Shown here piece by piece: positions 23,036 through 34,812 of a stretch of DNA of 64,000 nucleotides (position 1 is the first letter of the stretch; every line of letters begins with the position of its first letter). Origin of the DNA: Zarea fungicola (taxonomy: Eukaryota; Ascomycota; Sordariomycetes; Hypocreales; Cordycipitaceae); contig FWCC01000239.1 of the NCBI GenBank assembly GCA_900169235.1, positions 1 through 64,000 of the forward strand, given 5' to 3'. The translations under genes were made by a program, and so were the position numbers. Under the pieces are notes generated by a model. That model made no database searches. It was given only the letters and a program-made list of their open reading frames with translations, and was not told the origin of the DNA.

Positions 23036-23987
23036 GGTTGTGTTTCTTCGAGAGTGTGGCAGGTTTATTGCTGGGGTTGTTGCTGCTATCAACAGTATGA
23101 TTGGCAGGCCATAAGCAAGTTTCCTTGAATTAGTACATACTGGATTAACAAACTGGCTTGGTTTCTTGTCGTCGCTGCCTGGTGACAGAACCCTTCTGTC
23201 CCAACCATTTGCACTATGCCTTTCCCCACATCACATCTTGAGCTATTCTCCGGCTGGCGGAGAGCCCTTGGTGATGGTGGGTATCGGACTTGCCCATTAT
23301 GGCTGACTCTTCCCTCGCCGCTTTTGAGGGTTGGATAGTAAAGCATGAATCGTCCCTTGTTAGGCGCTACAGCCACCTACAGCACCAGCTGGAACACTTC
23401 TGTAGGGTTAGGGTTGTCGGCAGTGCAAAAGCGGCGATGCCGGGATTACTTGTTTCGGAATGTTCATTGGCCACGGCGAGGCTTCAAGTTGACTTTTTAA
23501 TGAGGACTAGAGGCAATTCCATGCACATAACTAGCCGTATGTTCTGGAGTCTCATCTTACTAAAGGTCATGTCTCTTTCCTAGCAATTCACTTACACTGC
23601 GTCATCGTCTTCACCACTGTACTGCCCAGTTCGGTCCCATTCACTACACCCACCAGCGATGCATTCACCAATCATGCAGTGCCTGCCTTGAAACCCCACC
23701 ATTCTTCTGCAGTTGCTGTACAGTGCAGTTCGGCCACTATTTACTACAAAAGGCAAGATCTTCGGGGACATGCGAGTTCTAGATTGCTTGGTAGCTGTTA
23801 GTCGCGAGCCTCAGCCGCTTGGTCACCAGCCTGTTCGTCTCTCACAGCCTTTAAAACGGACGGCTTTGTCCTGATTGTAGACATATATTTTGTTTTCATC
23901 CCCGTTTCAGTAACTATATTTCCTCAATGCAATTTTCTTTTTTCTTTTTTAATTGTATACTCGCATTGTATAATTCCTTTGCCAGCC
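23036..23987. promoter_or_regulatory. Divergent promoter region, bHLH and SDR genes
   Basis: No gene is supported. A telobox-like double repeat TAGGGTTAGGGTT lies at 23403-23415, about 370 bp upstream of the bHLH start. A pyrimidine-rich leader precedes the dehydrogenase start at 23988. Confidence 0.45.
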
Positions 23988-24893
23988 ATGTCAGTCCCTC
24001 GATCTGAGCTACGATTCCGAAACACGCCGTCCATGACACTCAGCGACGGCTCCTCTACATCTCACACGGCCGTTCCGAAAACTGCTGCCGCTGCTGCATC
24101 GCCCGCCGGTCGCGCCAAAGCCCGCTTCGCCGTGACCGGAAATGCCATTGTCACCGGCGGCGTAGGCGATATAGGCGCCGTGTCCTGCCGCGCGCTGCTC
24201 GAGCACGGCCTCGAGGGCCTCGCCATCTTTGACCTCCATCCAGATATTGGCTCCGCCACCGTGGCCCGTCTCCAGGCCGAGTTCCCTGCTGCCAAGATTG
24301 CCTTTACCAAAGTCGACGTGACCGATGCCGTGGCCGTCGCCGGCGCCGTCGCGCAGGCGGAGCAGCATCTCGGACCCATCAGCACCTGTCTGTGCTTTGC
24401 CGGCATCGCCTTTGCCATTCATGCCCTCGAGATCCCCCCAGAGCAGTTTCGCACCATGCTCGACGTCAACACCACCGGCGCGTTTCTGTGCGCACAGGCC
24501 GCTGCCAGGGCCATGGTCGCCCGCGGCTCCGGCTCCGGCGGCAGCATCATTCTGATGGCGAGCATCTCGGGCCATGTAGTCAACTTTCCGCAGCCGCAGG
24601 TGCACTACAATGCGGCCAAGGCGGCGGTGCTGTCCATGAAGAGCTCGCTGGCGGCGGAGTGGGCGCGCTACGGCATCCGCGTGAACAGCATCAGTCCGGG
24701 ATACATGGACACGATCCTGAACGAGGGCGATGGCTTGGCGACGCATCGCGCGACGTGGGCGCAGAGGACGCCGTTTGGACGCATGGGCGACCCGGAGGAG
24801 TTGACAGGCGCGGTTGTGCTCCTGGCGAGCCAGGCTGGGAGCTACATAACCGGAGCAGATATTCTTGTCGACGGCGGAATCTCTGTGTTTTAA
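23988..24893 (+). CDS. Short-chain dehydrogenase/reductase (SDR, classical type)
   Basis: Single exon, 301 residues from ATG 23988. Classical SDR motifs: cofactor-binding TGGVGDIG (about residues 56-63), a catalytic Ser in ILMASISG (about 192-194) and YNAAK (Y207, K211), then the structural ISPGYMDT. It is an NAD(P)-dependent oxidoreductase, with spacing most like polyol (mannitol/arabinitol-type) dehydrogenases or 3-oxoacyl reductases. The first 45 residues are Ser/Ala rich and not part of the fold; a later Met (MTLSDG, about residue 16) could be the true start. It is divergent from the bHLH factor and convergent with the arylsulfotransferase gene. The substrate cannot be assigned. Confidence 0.9.
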   Translation: MSVPRSELRFRNTPSMTLSDGSSTSHTAVPKTAAAAASPAGRAKARFAVTGNAIVTGGVGDIGAVSCRALLEHGLEGLAIFDLHPDIGSATVARLQAEFPAAKIAFTKVDVTDAVAVAGAVAQAEQHLGPISTCLCFAGIAFAIHALEIPPEQFRTMLDVNTTGAFLCAQAAARAMVARGSGSGGSIILMASISGHVVNFPQPQVHYNAAKAAVLSMKSSLAAEWARYGIRVNSISPGYMDTILNEGDGLATHRATWAQRTPFGRMGDPEELTGAVVLLASQAGSYITGADILVDGGISVF

Positions 24894-25067
24894 TCAGTTT
24901 TTTCTTTTGTAAAATAATTCTCAATTGTAGCCACAAACCTAAAAGACCATGTCGCAGAAGTAGTCATTACGCTCAAAATTGTGGCTAGGTAGTCTCGATT
25001 CACCAAAGAGTGAAAAATACATTCATCTAATTTAAATATACGTCTCTAGATGCTCAGCGATATGCCA

Positions 25068-26648
25068 TCATTGACTTTGCGAAACGGCCACGACTTTCGA
25101 GTCGCGTTTCCCTCGAGTGTGCACTGCGGCAACCTTGACGTACTTTGTTGTACTGCGAATCGCAGCCCTTGTTTCAAAGCCGGTACTTTTGACTGAGTGG
25201 GTATACTTGATATCCTGAGCCGTCGTGCCCTCATATATATCCCATTTCCGAATACCTGTTGCTCCATTCCAGCTTGCATACACATGGCCCGTCTGCGCAA
25301 AGACGGCGGGGTCGGCTGCTGGCACGCCTTCCCACTCCAGACGATATGCTCTGTATGACTGCTGGTTGCCGTTCAAGTCGCCGAATTGAAGTGACAGCCG
25401 CACATCGCCCCTCGGCCCGTATTCCTTGACAATCGGAATCTGGCCGTAGCCTTGCAACATGTTGCCATTGGGGAGCAGGCTCAAGGATCCTTGGCTGTTA
25501 GCAAAGAGGGCCTGTCTCGGATCGTGGTATTCTTGGATTAGAGTAGCTGTTTTCTTCCCAAGGTCGAGCGAGAGTAACAAGCCAAGAGTTTGGTTGACAC
25601 CGGAAAAGGGTGGTGAGGAATTAGCATTATCAAAGAGGTGAAGTACAGCACCGGTAGGTGTGATCTTGGAGATTCGTGCATGATGCTGCCAAGCCTATTA
25701 TTGCCGTTAGAAATTGGACGAAAGGCTTATATGGAAAGTATACATACGAATTGTATACCCGGTCCAAGGTGAAAGTCTCCTCCATTGGATCCCTAGAGAT
25801 GATGTTAGTCCGACACGTTTTTTGGAGTTACAGTAACTACTAGGCAGTACCTCTAAGCGCCACTGTACATCACCCCGTGAGCTAAGCAAGTATGTGGTCC
25901 ACGTATGCCTGCTGTTGACTAAATAGCTGCTCCCAACGCTCTGGATGGCGTTGATATGGAAGAAGTCGTATGGCTGCGCTTGGGTCCCTGAACTTCCAAG
26001 CGGTTGTTTTGAATCGGAAATTTTAATTCCACTTTCAAATGCGCTCCACGAAAATAGGATCTTTTGAGTCTGAATGTCTACTTCAAAGACCAAACAGTCA
26101 TAAATCCAACCGTTAGTCGGCCCGCCTTTTGGGGAAAGGTCTGCTTGGGTGACATTATACGCAGTGACGAGCAATGTGCCGCGCTCCGTTACGTATGACT
26201 CGTGCGTATCAGCCTGACACTCAGCTCGCTTTGATCCGTCTGCTGAAAGGCCAAGGTCTAAGCACAAGTTGTGTTTTGTAGTGTAACTAGAATCTAGTAT
26301 CTGGACGCTCCCGAAACCATGCCCTGCTGTCTGAGGATTTGGCGAACCGGTTCCGTTCCAGTAAGTCAACACCGGCTTCGAGTTCAGAGTTTGGACATTG
26401 AGGTTGGTGTAATCGCCCACGGCACTGGCCCATACAAGCTCCCCTTCATCTGTAACAATGATAGAGGCTGAATTAGGAGTGCCACTAGCTGTGAGGAACA
26501 AGTAGCCAGGTGCGAGTGCTCTTCCTGACTTGGTAACATTGAAAGCTGGGACGACAAATGGCACAGACCGATATGTCTGTGACGACCACGCACTAGACGT
26601 TGCCGACCATAAAGAAATGCCAAGCAATAATGAGTTGGAGAAAATCAT
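25068..26648 (-). CDS. Secreted arylsulfotransferase-like (ASST family) protein
   Basis: Exons 26648-25851, 25792-25748 (45 nt) and 25694-25068 give 489 residues. The chosen ATG gives a signal peptide (MIFSNSLLLGISLWSATSS); an extended frame upstream has no ATG. The pattern APGYLFLTASG, then DEGELVWASA, the repeated beta-propeller-like blades, DTHESYVTERGTLLVTAYN, DFFHINAIQSVGSSYLVNSRHT, and the short central exon GSNGGDFHLG with AWQHHARI, matches the arylsulfotransferase (Arylsulfotran_2) family of fungal secreted proteins. Conserved His residues in DTHES, FHIN, SRHT and WQHH lie where the bacterial ASST active site has its histidines. Enzymatic sulfotransfer is established for bacterial ASST but not, to my knowledge, for this fungal group. 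It converges on the SDR gene. Confidence 0.85.
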
Positions 26649-28358
26649 GATTAGAATAGAGGCAACAGTAAGAGCCAGCCGCGCAGAAAACACCCTTAAC
26701 AGAGTCGCGAGCGAAAGCAATGAGACAATAATACTCTAGTTAAGAGACATGAAGTGCGATTTATATACTTGTAAATAACGTAACTACCATTTACCGCAAC
26801 TTTCTCTTGAAAGCAATAAATTAAAATCATCATGTTCCAAGTCTGTTAAACTACGCAACAATGGCGAAGTTAAATCATCAAATGGCGACACTCACTAATT
26901 TGCCTGTTTATATTTCCGATCGACGTACTATTGGTCCACACTTGGACGCTAAGCGGCGATGGCGAAATCGTGCCAGCCGATGGCGACCATTGTTGTCTAT
27001 GAAGCGTTAATTTATTATCAATTTAAAAGCTATTTCATCCGAAATAATTTCCTAAACAAGTCAACGGCTTGCGGCTGTTGGGTGTTTTTATTGTCTTGCT
27101 TCCTTGGCTTAAGGCTAGTAGCTCAAGTGCTGACCAAGAGAATAAGCTGTGCTGTAGACCGACTCTACGCACAAGACCAAGTCGAAATTTTGCTCATTTT
27201 CAAGGACGGGTAATACTCTTGAACGTAATTATGATTTATAAAATTGTAGCTAATATTTCTCTATTACCTGTTAAATATAATTCGTAGAGAAAATGATCCT
27301 TATGAACATCTATGGATACCACATCGTCGTCATCGCGATCTTGCTTGGCATCTCCAGGATCGCGTGGATATAATCAGCCATGTTCAATCGGCATGTAGAG
27401 AGCTCTTGGCAAGTCATCTTGATTATCAAAAGCCACAAACCATCGCTCTGACTGCGTAGTCCTTGGCAGGTTTTTTTCCGATACGAACACACGAGGCTAA
27501 TGTGAACGGGCTGAATAAAAATGCCAGAGAGAAGTGAAAAGTATATGTGACGAGATTGATCCCTCATTCTGCAGGTTAATGCCTCGCTGATAAGCACTGA
27601 CTAAGATTGTGGCTTGTAGCCATGCCTCCTAGATAACCCCGGCAGTATTATGTTCGGGCGGCATTTGGCTGGGAGACCGCATAGAATCAGATTAGATCCA
27701 TCTCTCCGACAAAAACTCCGCTGGCCGAGACTAACATCGTTGTGGACCAGTTGGTTGTGCCCCTGCACATTTCCGCCGCGGTGCTACCATTGGCCCGTTC
27801 TAAACTAGAACTTTGTACACGGAGTTCCGTGAATGTCCTGAACTACACTTGATACCCGCCACATTCTGTAATGGTAGAAGTTTTTACACGGATTTCCGTA
27901 CTGCCCCCTTGATGAATTAGTAAAAAAGTCTGGTCATTTCCGCAAAAGACCACGATTAATATACTTCCACTCGAAGATGCCCCCATACCTTCAGGAAGAC
28001 TTCTCATCTTAGCGACGGCCATAGCCTTAACTCCGGGGGTTTTGACAGTTTCTTCCATAGGCTACACATTATTTTCATATAGTCCGCTAACATTTTCACA
28101 CAATGAGAGAAGATCAAGCTGATGCCAAGTCCACGAAGTGGAATGCTATGAAAGAACCTGGTTTCAAGTCCGCAATGACGATTCAATAGCCATAATAGAT
28201 CCATTCAGACACGATTGTAAAGAGTATAAAATGAACTTGATGCTCCCGCGACTTTCCAACTCAGATAGTCCACTACCAAGTTTCCTTTCTAGCAACCGAC
28301 CAATCTACATTATTAAGCAGTCCTCTCAGGATCCAATCCAACAACTCATCTCTTCAAC
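26649..28358. other. Intergenic; contains a duplicated inverted-repeat element
   Basis: No gene is supported. Two 25-nt direct repeats, 22 of 25 identical, lie at 27806-27830 and 27875-27899, each containing an inverted repeat (CACGGA/TCCGTG type). A TATAAAA at 28225-28231 precedes the aldo-keto reductase. Confidence 0.5.
28225..28231 (+). promoter_or_regulatory. TATA box of the aldo-keto reductase gene
   Basis: TATAAAA 128-134 bp upstream of the ATG at 28359, the only clear TATA element in the proximal promoter. Confidence 0.4.
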
Positions 28359-29519
28359 ATGACTGTTCCAACTCGTTCTCTGGGTCGCAATGGTCCTCTT
28401 GTTCAAGCCATTGGCTTTGGAGCAATGAGTTTCGCCGGTGTCTACGGTCAGACAACATCCTCTGCAGAGAAGCTACAAGTTCTGGACCGAGCCTATGAGA
28501 TTGGTGAACGATTCTGGGACACAGCAGATGTGTATGGCGACAGTGAAGACCAAATTGGCGAGTGGTTCGCAAAGTCAGGCAAGCGCGATGACGTCTTTAT
28601 CGCGACCAAGTTTGGTATTGTCGTTTCGCCTACTGAGGGGCTTACGGTGCGCACTGATCCAGATTATTGCCGTGAAGCATGCGAGAAGAGCTTGAAGAGG
28701 CTTGGAGTTGAAACAATTGACTTGTACTATATGCACCGCATTGATACTACCACCCCTATTGAAAAAACCATTGAGGTCATGGTCCAGCTAAAGAAGTAGG
28801 TTGCTGAAGCCTCGGTTCATAATAAGCTTTACTTTGCATAGCGCCTCAATATTGAAGAATAATGCTAATAATGAATTTAGGGAAGGAAAAATTCGCCATC
28901 TAGGACTGTCAGAGGTCTCAGCATCTGCTCTCCGCCGCGCCCATGCCGTCCACCCTATCTCAGCCTACCAGGTTGAGTATAGCCCTTTCAGTCTCGATAT
29001 CGAATCGCCCGAGTCTGGTATCCTTCAAACCTGTCGGGAACTCGGTATCGCGATTATCGCATACAGCCCTATTGGTCGAGGGCTTCTTACCGGACAGATT
29101 AAGAGCCCTGAGGACCTTCCAGAGGGTGATTTCCGGCGCAATGCTCCCAGGTACTCCCAGGAGAACTTTCCTCGCATCTTGGAACTGATTAAAAAGATCG
29201 AGTCCATTGCTGCTGTACACAAGTGTACAGTTTCACAAGTTTGTTTGGCCTGGCTACTTGCTCAGGGAAATGATATCATTCCAATCCCTGGCACCAGGAC
29301 GATCAAGTATCTGGAACAAAACACGCAGGCAGCCAACATCACATTGACTCAGAAAGAGGTGGACGATTTGAGGAAGTATTCAGAGGAGTCGAACATTATC
29401 GGACAGCGTTTTCCAGATTCGTAAGTTGCTTGAGGTTTGACGAACGCAATTCATGCTAACAGTTTCTCAGTTACAGCAACTTAGCCGTCCGAGACTCGGC
29501 CCCTCTTGATACAAACTAG
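28359..29519 (+). CDS. Aldo-keto reductase
   Basis: Three exons (28359-28795, 28881-29420, 29471-29519) encode 341 residues. The NADPH-dependent AKR tetrad is visible: Asp and Tyr in [11 protein letters not shown], Lys in FIATKFG, His in [30 protein letters not shown] and IPIPGTR complete the (beta/alpha)8 pattern. The family is closest to the AKR13/pyridoxal-reductase-like group (fungal YakC-type). Exon 3 is short; without it the protein would stop at a TAA formed by the donor site, and joining it yields [15 protein letters not shown], the usual C-terminal tail. The donor, CTAAC branch site and acceptor are all present. It is convergent with the broken reductase gene at 30.5-31.7 kb. The substrate is unknown. 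Confidence 0.92.
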
Positions 29520-30528
29520 GAGGCGTCCTACCGGACCACACTATCCCACCAGTTGTTCCTGTTCTACAGCTCTAGGTGGTATTGCCAGGTGCAGATTCCT
29601 TTAGTGCTAGAAACAGAGAGGTATCGGGATCGGCTCAGCTAGCGAGCTAGACAGAATAGTTGGTACTGCGTGGCGGGTACTTAGTGAACATCAAAGACTA
29701 CCTTTATCGCAGGAGATCAGGGAACCCCAAATTGGTGCATATTTTTGCTGCAAATTTATGGGAATTAAAGAGACTACATAAAAAGCTTTGAAGTGACATT
29801 GTGACGCATCACCTGATTGAGATAGTAGTTACAAGAGCAGACGAGTCAGTAAGCTACAGCTATCTCCCAACTAGACTACTGTAGCATTACTTATCGTTCT
29901 CTGAGATGCGGTGTGTATCCATATCCCAACTTTGGCCGGCTTTAAGAAGGAAATACCCTGACTATGGAGTGACTTAGCAACTGCATTCAATATTAGCGGA
30001 CCAGCCTAGAGGAGGACAGACTTCGCGTTTCCTCGGAGATAAATGGAAATTGTTCCCATCAGATCGACCCCAGCACGCATGCCGCATTTTGGTACTGTAT
30101 TTGGCCTAGTAGATTCAGTCCCACAGTGATAACGTTTTTCTTCATGGAGGTCGGAGATGGTGTGATGGCTGCCCCAGTGTAGGTGCGCGAGCGTTGGTAC
30201 CATACTCCTTATTCAGTGTAGTGTCTTACTTGGTGGAGACTGAAACTGGCTTTAAAAACTGCCTCTTTTGGCGCGGCAAAACTGTCTCGGGTCCAGGGTC
30301 CAATGGAGGATATTTCAATACCATTCACCCAAAAAGGGATAGCTTTAATTTAGGCTTCTTGACCTTGATAATATTAGTTTGCAGTAAACAATCTAGTAGC
30401 ACTGATGCGTGTAAATCTACGGTACAGTGATCAAACCTCCAATAATACAAGAGTCCAAGGCAAAACTTCGATTAACCAAGTGTAGCTCGTTCCGCCCACT
30501 GTACTTTCTCATACGGAGATACATTCTA
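29520..30528. other. Intergenic between convergent AKR and broken reductase
   Basis: About 1 kb with no supportable gene or repeat. Confidence 0.5.
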
Positions 30529-31702
30529 CTACTTTATGCCCAGCAGCTCTAGGTAGTGGCCTACCACACTAAGAACTTGCTCTTCAAACGACTTAAACTT
30601 GATGCCAAAGGCCTCTTCAGCCTTGGTGCTGCTCACACGCATAACACCCGTCAATGGTCGCTCCGTTGTAGTCTTGAACACTCCCTCTGCACACTCTTTG
30701 GGATATTTAGCTTCAATAATGTCGAAGATACGCGCCCACTCAATTCCATCCGGATGTTCAGAGCTTGCAAGAAACTCCTGATTACCGGGAATATTTTGGC
30801 GCAGAGAGTGCACGTGCATTAATGCAACATCGTCAAGATGCACCGACGCGCCGGGGTATGGGCCCATTGGATATCCAAGCAGCGGACCCATGATGAGAAG
30901 ATTCGTGCCCTTTGTGATTTTTTTCGATTTCTGTAACGGTGTCATCACGACCAAGAACAAATGTTGGCTGAATGTGGATGACGTCAAAGTACGGCCTGTG
31001 TGTAGCCATCCATTCTTTCGTAGCATTGAAGGCTCTTGACTTTGCACCCACATACGCAGTCATACTGTTGGTAAAGGGTCCCTCAGATTCGGCGGATCGA
31101 CGCGACTCTGCGAGAATTATCAGCTCAAGCAGATTCATTGGAAGAATCGTCGTGGTATTGTGGCGTCACGTACCGTCAAGTACCAGATCGGAACCAATAT
31201 CGCATATGCCAATAGTAGATGATACAGACCCGGTAATTACGATTCTCTTGATCCATGTGGTTCGTTTTGCTGATTCTAGCATCCCGATGGTTCCTCTCAC
31301 AGCGGGATTAATGAGCTCGGTTTCAAAGTCTGCATCGTCTGGCACACTCGCGGCTATCGGTGACGCCACGTGGATGATGTACTCGACTCCCTTAACGGCA
31401 TCGTCATATGCACCGGAAATTGTAATATCTGGGACAATGATAGCTGTAAGTTGATCTATGTATGGTAATGTCGGCTTCAAGGTTTTGATCTTGTCAAAGC
31501 CAGCTTGATTGCGGACAGCCGCCCGAACCTGGTAACCAGACTCTAACAGTCGAACCAACACACGGTATCCAATCCTTCCCGTGGAACCGGTTAGCTAGAG
31601 AATTTTCCCGGTTAGAATCGCTAATCCTTTCTAGGGCAACTGAGTAGACGACATTTTCCGGGTTCATTGGGAAGTTATACTAACAAGAACAAAACTGCCC
31701 AT
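30529..31702 (-). CDS. NAD(P)-dependent reductase/epimerase (dihydroflavonol-4-reductase-like), frame broken
   Basis: Exons 31702-31685 (18 nt), 31594-31174 and 31107-30529. The 6-codon first exon joined to exon 2 restores the Rossmann glycine motif TGSTGRIGYRV at the very N-terminus (GxxGxxG). IIHVASPI, VITGSVSS and the catalytic YVGAK (Y164, K168) identify an extended SDR related to dihydroflavonol/aldehyde reductases. After VTEIEK the frame shifts by one at a run of seven T (plus strand 30918-30924); the second frame then reads ITKGTNLLIMGPLLGYP and completes the substrate domain to the stop at 30529. One base fewer would give 338 residues, the normal family length. As written the protein ends early and lacks the substrate-binding half. 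Either recent inactivation or a homopolymer assembly error explains this. Confidence 0.8.
30918..30924 (-). other. Frameshift site in the DFR-like reductase
   Basis: A seven-base homopolymer (A7 in coding orientation). Family-like sequence continues in the +1 frame immediately downstream, and the total length becomes normal if the run is one base shorter. Confidence 0.7.
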
Positions 31703-34211
31703 GGTTGAATTCGTGATATTCCGAGTCTAGTTAGTTCAATTTAAAGTATATGTAAATGGCATAAACCCATTTGATGGAATTTGAGTACCAGTTTCACTAT
31801 TTTATCGGACACATGGTTTCTCTCTCGCTGTGTTATTAAATAGTCCCTCCGTTGCCAGAGAGTCATTCTATCCGTAGCACCCGTCCGGTCAAATAAGCAT
31901 TCGTCATCTTGTCAGACGATTTTGAGCCAATGTGGATATACTGCTGATATTCGCTTTCCAAACACCCGCCGATTATAGACGCGAACGCTAGACGTCAACA
32001 AAGTGGGAGATTTACTGCAACTGGAAATTTGTCGCGCGGCCTTTTGTGGATACAGATGGACCTTTGCGAGTCATTTTCCTGCACTGCCCAAAACTCTCAA
32101 GGATAATACGCAATTCATGGATTCCGGGACTGAATCTTGATACATGTAATAGTGGTACAGGCCCCGCGGAGAAGGTCCGTGGCCTAGTCTGCGTAGTCTG
32201 TTGACCCATCCTGATTGTTTCCATCAACGGCTTCATCGGCCACTCGACGTTAGCATAACGAGCTCACTTTTCCCCTTTCAGATAGTTGATCCATGGTCTG
32301 TTCAATGAAACTTTTCTTGGCACCGTTTCTTTCTGGCTCGTTGAGCCAGTCATCACATCAAATACCAGTATCCATTTACCGTCAATCTATTCTAGTGTCC
32401 AATGGAAATGAGTCGCGATACCACGATGGCTAGTACCCTAGGGTCAATGCAAAACAAAAAGAGAAAAAACCCGGCATTTGCATTGAAGAGTCAAAATGGA
32501 AGCTGCCCAGTTCATGGTATCTTCCGCAGAGCGGTACTTTTCACCGCAGCGTTAAAACGTTCTGCATCATTGAGTTAAATAAAATAGAAAGCAATTGGTG
32601 TACCAGTAAAGGTTTTTTTCAGCACTCGGATCAGAAACTTTCGCTTGCGGATCGACAGAAATATCATTTTGATTGTAAGTAGACGAGGTCTCGGTACACT
32701 TGGTAGTACTGGCAACCTTCAACAACTACGATCAGGCTGTAGAAGCTGAGAGATAAACTCCTCTGAGAAGTCTTTCAGTATATCAAATCTGGTCCAATAT
32801 TGTATATGCGATATTTACCACGTTTCTAACGCACCGAATGGCGCCTTTGTGGAGGTCAGGTATGCTCTATGGCTGTCTGAGGGCTCACAGGTTGGTACTG
32901 ACCACTGCATCCACAGTAGTGTCTTTTGGCTGTGTCAAGACTCAATATCGCTGTTCAATATTCACACAAGCTAAGAGCTACCTCTTGAGGTGTGGTAGGA
33001 CTTCGCCGATTCCAGCGTGCCATAGAGGACGTCTTAGCCGTTGAAATGTCACTGCGAACAGCTATTTTCGTCTGGCAAGACAACTTCTGGAGTGCGATGC
33101 TGCTTTAGCACTTACATTGCAAATCTTAACACATGCAGTCTCTTGGGTCTACTGTTCCTGAATATCATGCTAGGACGCCGAGTCAGGTCCCTGGAAACGC
33201 AGAATTCAGGTTCATTATGCTTTTTACTATCATGGACCTCTATGTGACCTGCGACCGCGCGGCAATTCATGCCTACGGCAAAAGCATAAAAAGTCTGCCT
33301 AGTACTCGCGGTGTCGTGGCCGTCGCCGTCTATAAACCCCGCCAATGATAGCTAAAGAGGTCCAGTCCAATCCTTGCTTTAATGCAGCCACAGTTCCTGT
33401 TAATGGCTTTGATCAATAAAAGATGATCGGCGGCGGGCCGGCTTCTCATCGGCTGCTTTCTTGGAGTCTCCGATTCTTAGTAGGCGTCAGGGAGAGAAAT
33501 TGGGTGAGCCAAAGTAGATGCAACATCGAATTTCTCACAATAGGTATGGCGCTCAAAGTAAAAGCCATTAATGTATCAGAATCTTCGAATGTTAATCTAA
33601 CCACAGCTATCTCGGGCGACAGCAAGATAAAAACGTAAGGAGGGAGGATCTACCACGAAGGCAGCGCGATCTCGTTACCGGACGTATTTGGCCACTGGTG
33701 GGCTAATCGAGCTGCGCTTGATCGTTACCCCGTATTCTACTGAAACAGCTTGAGCTGAAATGCCATGGTCACTGGTAAATGCAGCTGCTTTTCAGCTCTG
33801 CCAATCGGCCCCTAAAGGTCATCATTGGCGTAAGAGAGGGACCCTCAGCAATTTGCAAGACAAAGCCGAAGTAAAGGGTGACGCATACTCCGATTCTATA
33901 TTCTATTGGTCTCTGCTTTGTTTGACAGCACATCTGGATTTACCACATGCATCGGCAATGGTACGCCGCCTTTCCTCACCGCTCCGATGAATGGTGTGCG
34001 CCCGTTTACGACTTTGTGCGTTGGGCGTGAGGTATTCTGGCAGCTACGTGGTGAAAATCTACTGGTAGTTAGTTGACACCCTTTTCTTTTGCATTTCCGG
34101 TATCGGAAATCAGGGTTTATGGCCAAAGACTATGCTTTTGGGCATCAACCTACTGCACCATCATTTGATCAGATATCAGCACACGCATACTATTTTTGAC
34201 TGCATTCAACC
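31703..34211. other. Long gene-poor spacer
   Basis: 2.5 kb without a supportable gene. A minus-strand stretch at about 33,905-34,020 reads NGRTPFIGAVRKGG, weakly like an ankyrin repeat, but is short and interrupted. It may contain decayed coding sequence. Confidence 0.45.
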
Positions 34212-34812
34212 ATGGATCTCCTGAAGTCGTTTATTAATTGTTTAGATAAGGATCAGCAGGCTAGAAGTCACGTTCCTGAGGTGGCTGATGATGTCGTCGC
34301 AATTCTTTTAATCACCGAAAAGCACGGCGAAAGCTTGAAGAAGAGCCTCGATGATGCCGTCAGCTCTCTTGGTTGGTCTAGTTGGCTTGCCGAAAATGTT
34401 CTGAAGAAACTGGAGACAGCATTGAACGAAGGTCGTGACCGCATGGGTCCTGCAATGAAGAAGGCATACGATGACGCGGTGGAAGCTGCGGAGGGCGCAT
34501 TTGAGGAACTCGTCCAGCAGGCTCGTGATCATCCACTGGAGACTGCTGCAGTTGTACTACTATCAATCCTGGCACTTGGCGTGCTCGTGGCCTTGGCTCC
34601 ATACATTTTGGAGCTCTTGGGATTTAGTGAGCTTGGGCCAGTCGAAGGTAAGCGGGCATCCACAGATTTCACGACAGCTAAACGTCCGATATTAACAGGC
34701 GATTTCAGGCAGTTTTGCAGCCTGGTGGGAGGCAACGTACGCCGGCAATATTCCTGCCGGGTCACTCTTCTCCTATTTCCAGCGTTTGGGCATGGTTTGG
34801 GCCTGTGGGTGA
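34212..34812 (+). CDS. ISG12/IFI6-IFI27-family small membrane protein (fungal type)
   Basis: Two exons (34212-34647, 34709-34812) give 179 residues. The N-terminal 100 residues are helical and charged (KKSLDDAV…, MKKAYDDAVEAAEGAFEELVQQA). A hydrophobic stretch (ETAAVVLLSILALGVLVALA) starts near residue 112. The join to exon 2 gives VEGSFAAWWEATYAGNIPAGSLFSYFQRLGM. The SFAAWW…Y.G..PAGSLFS..Q..GM block is the hallmark of the ISG12 (IFI6/IFI27) family, whose animal members are interferon-induced, mainly mitochondrial membrane proteins linked to apoptosis. The function of fungal members is not established. Its 3' end faces the NOS gene, 432 bp away. Confidence 0.85.

Noticed and set aside
33905..34126. 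Ankyrin-repeat-like stretch (minus strand, NGRTPFIGAVRKGG)
   Set aside because: Only about 15 residues match the repeat and stops lie on either side; not enough to call a gene.
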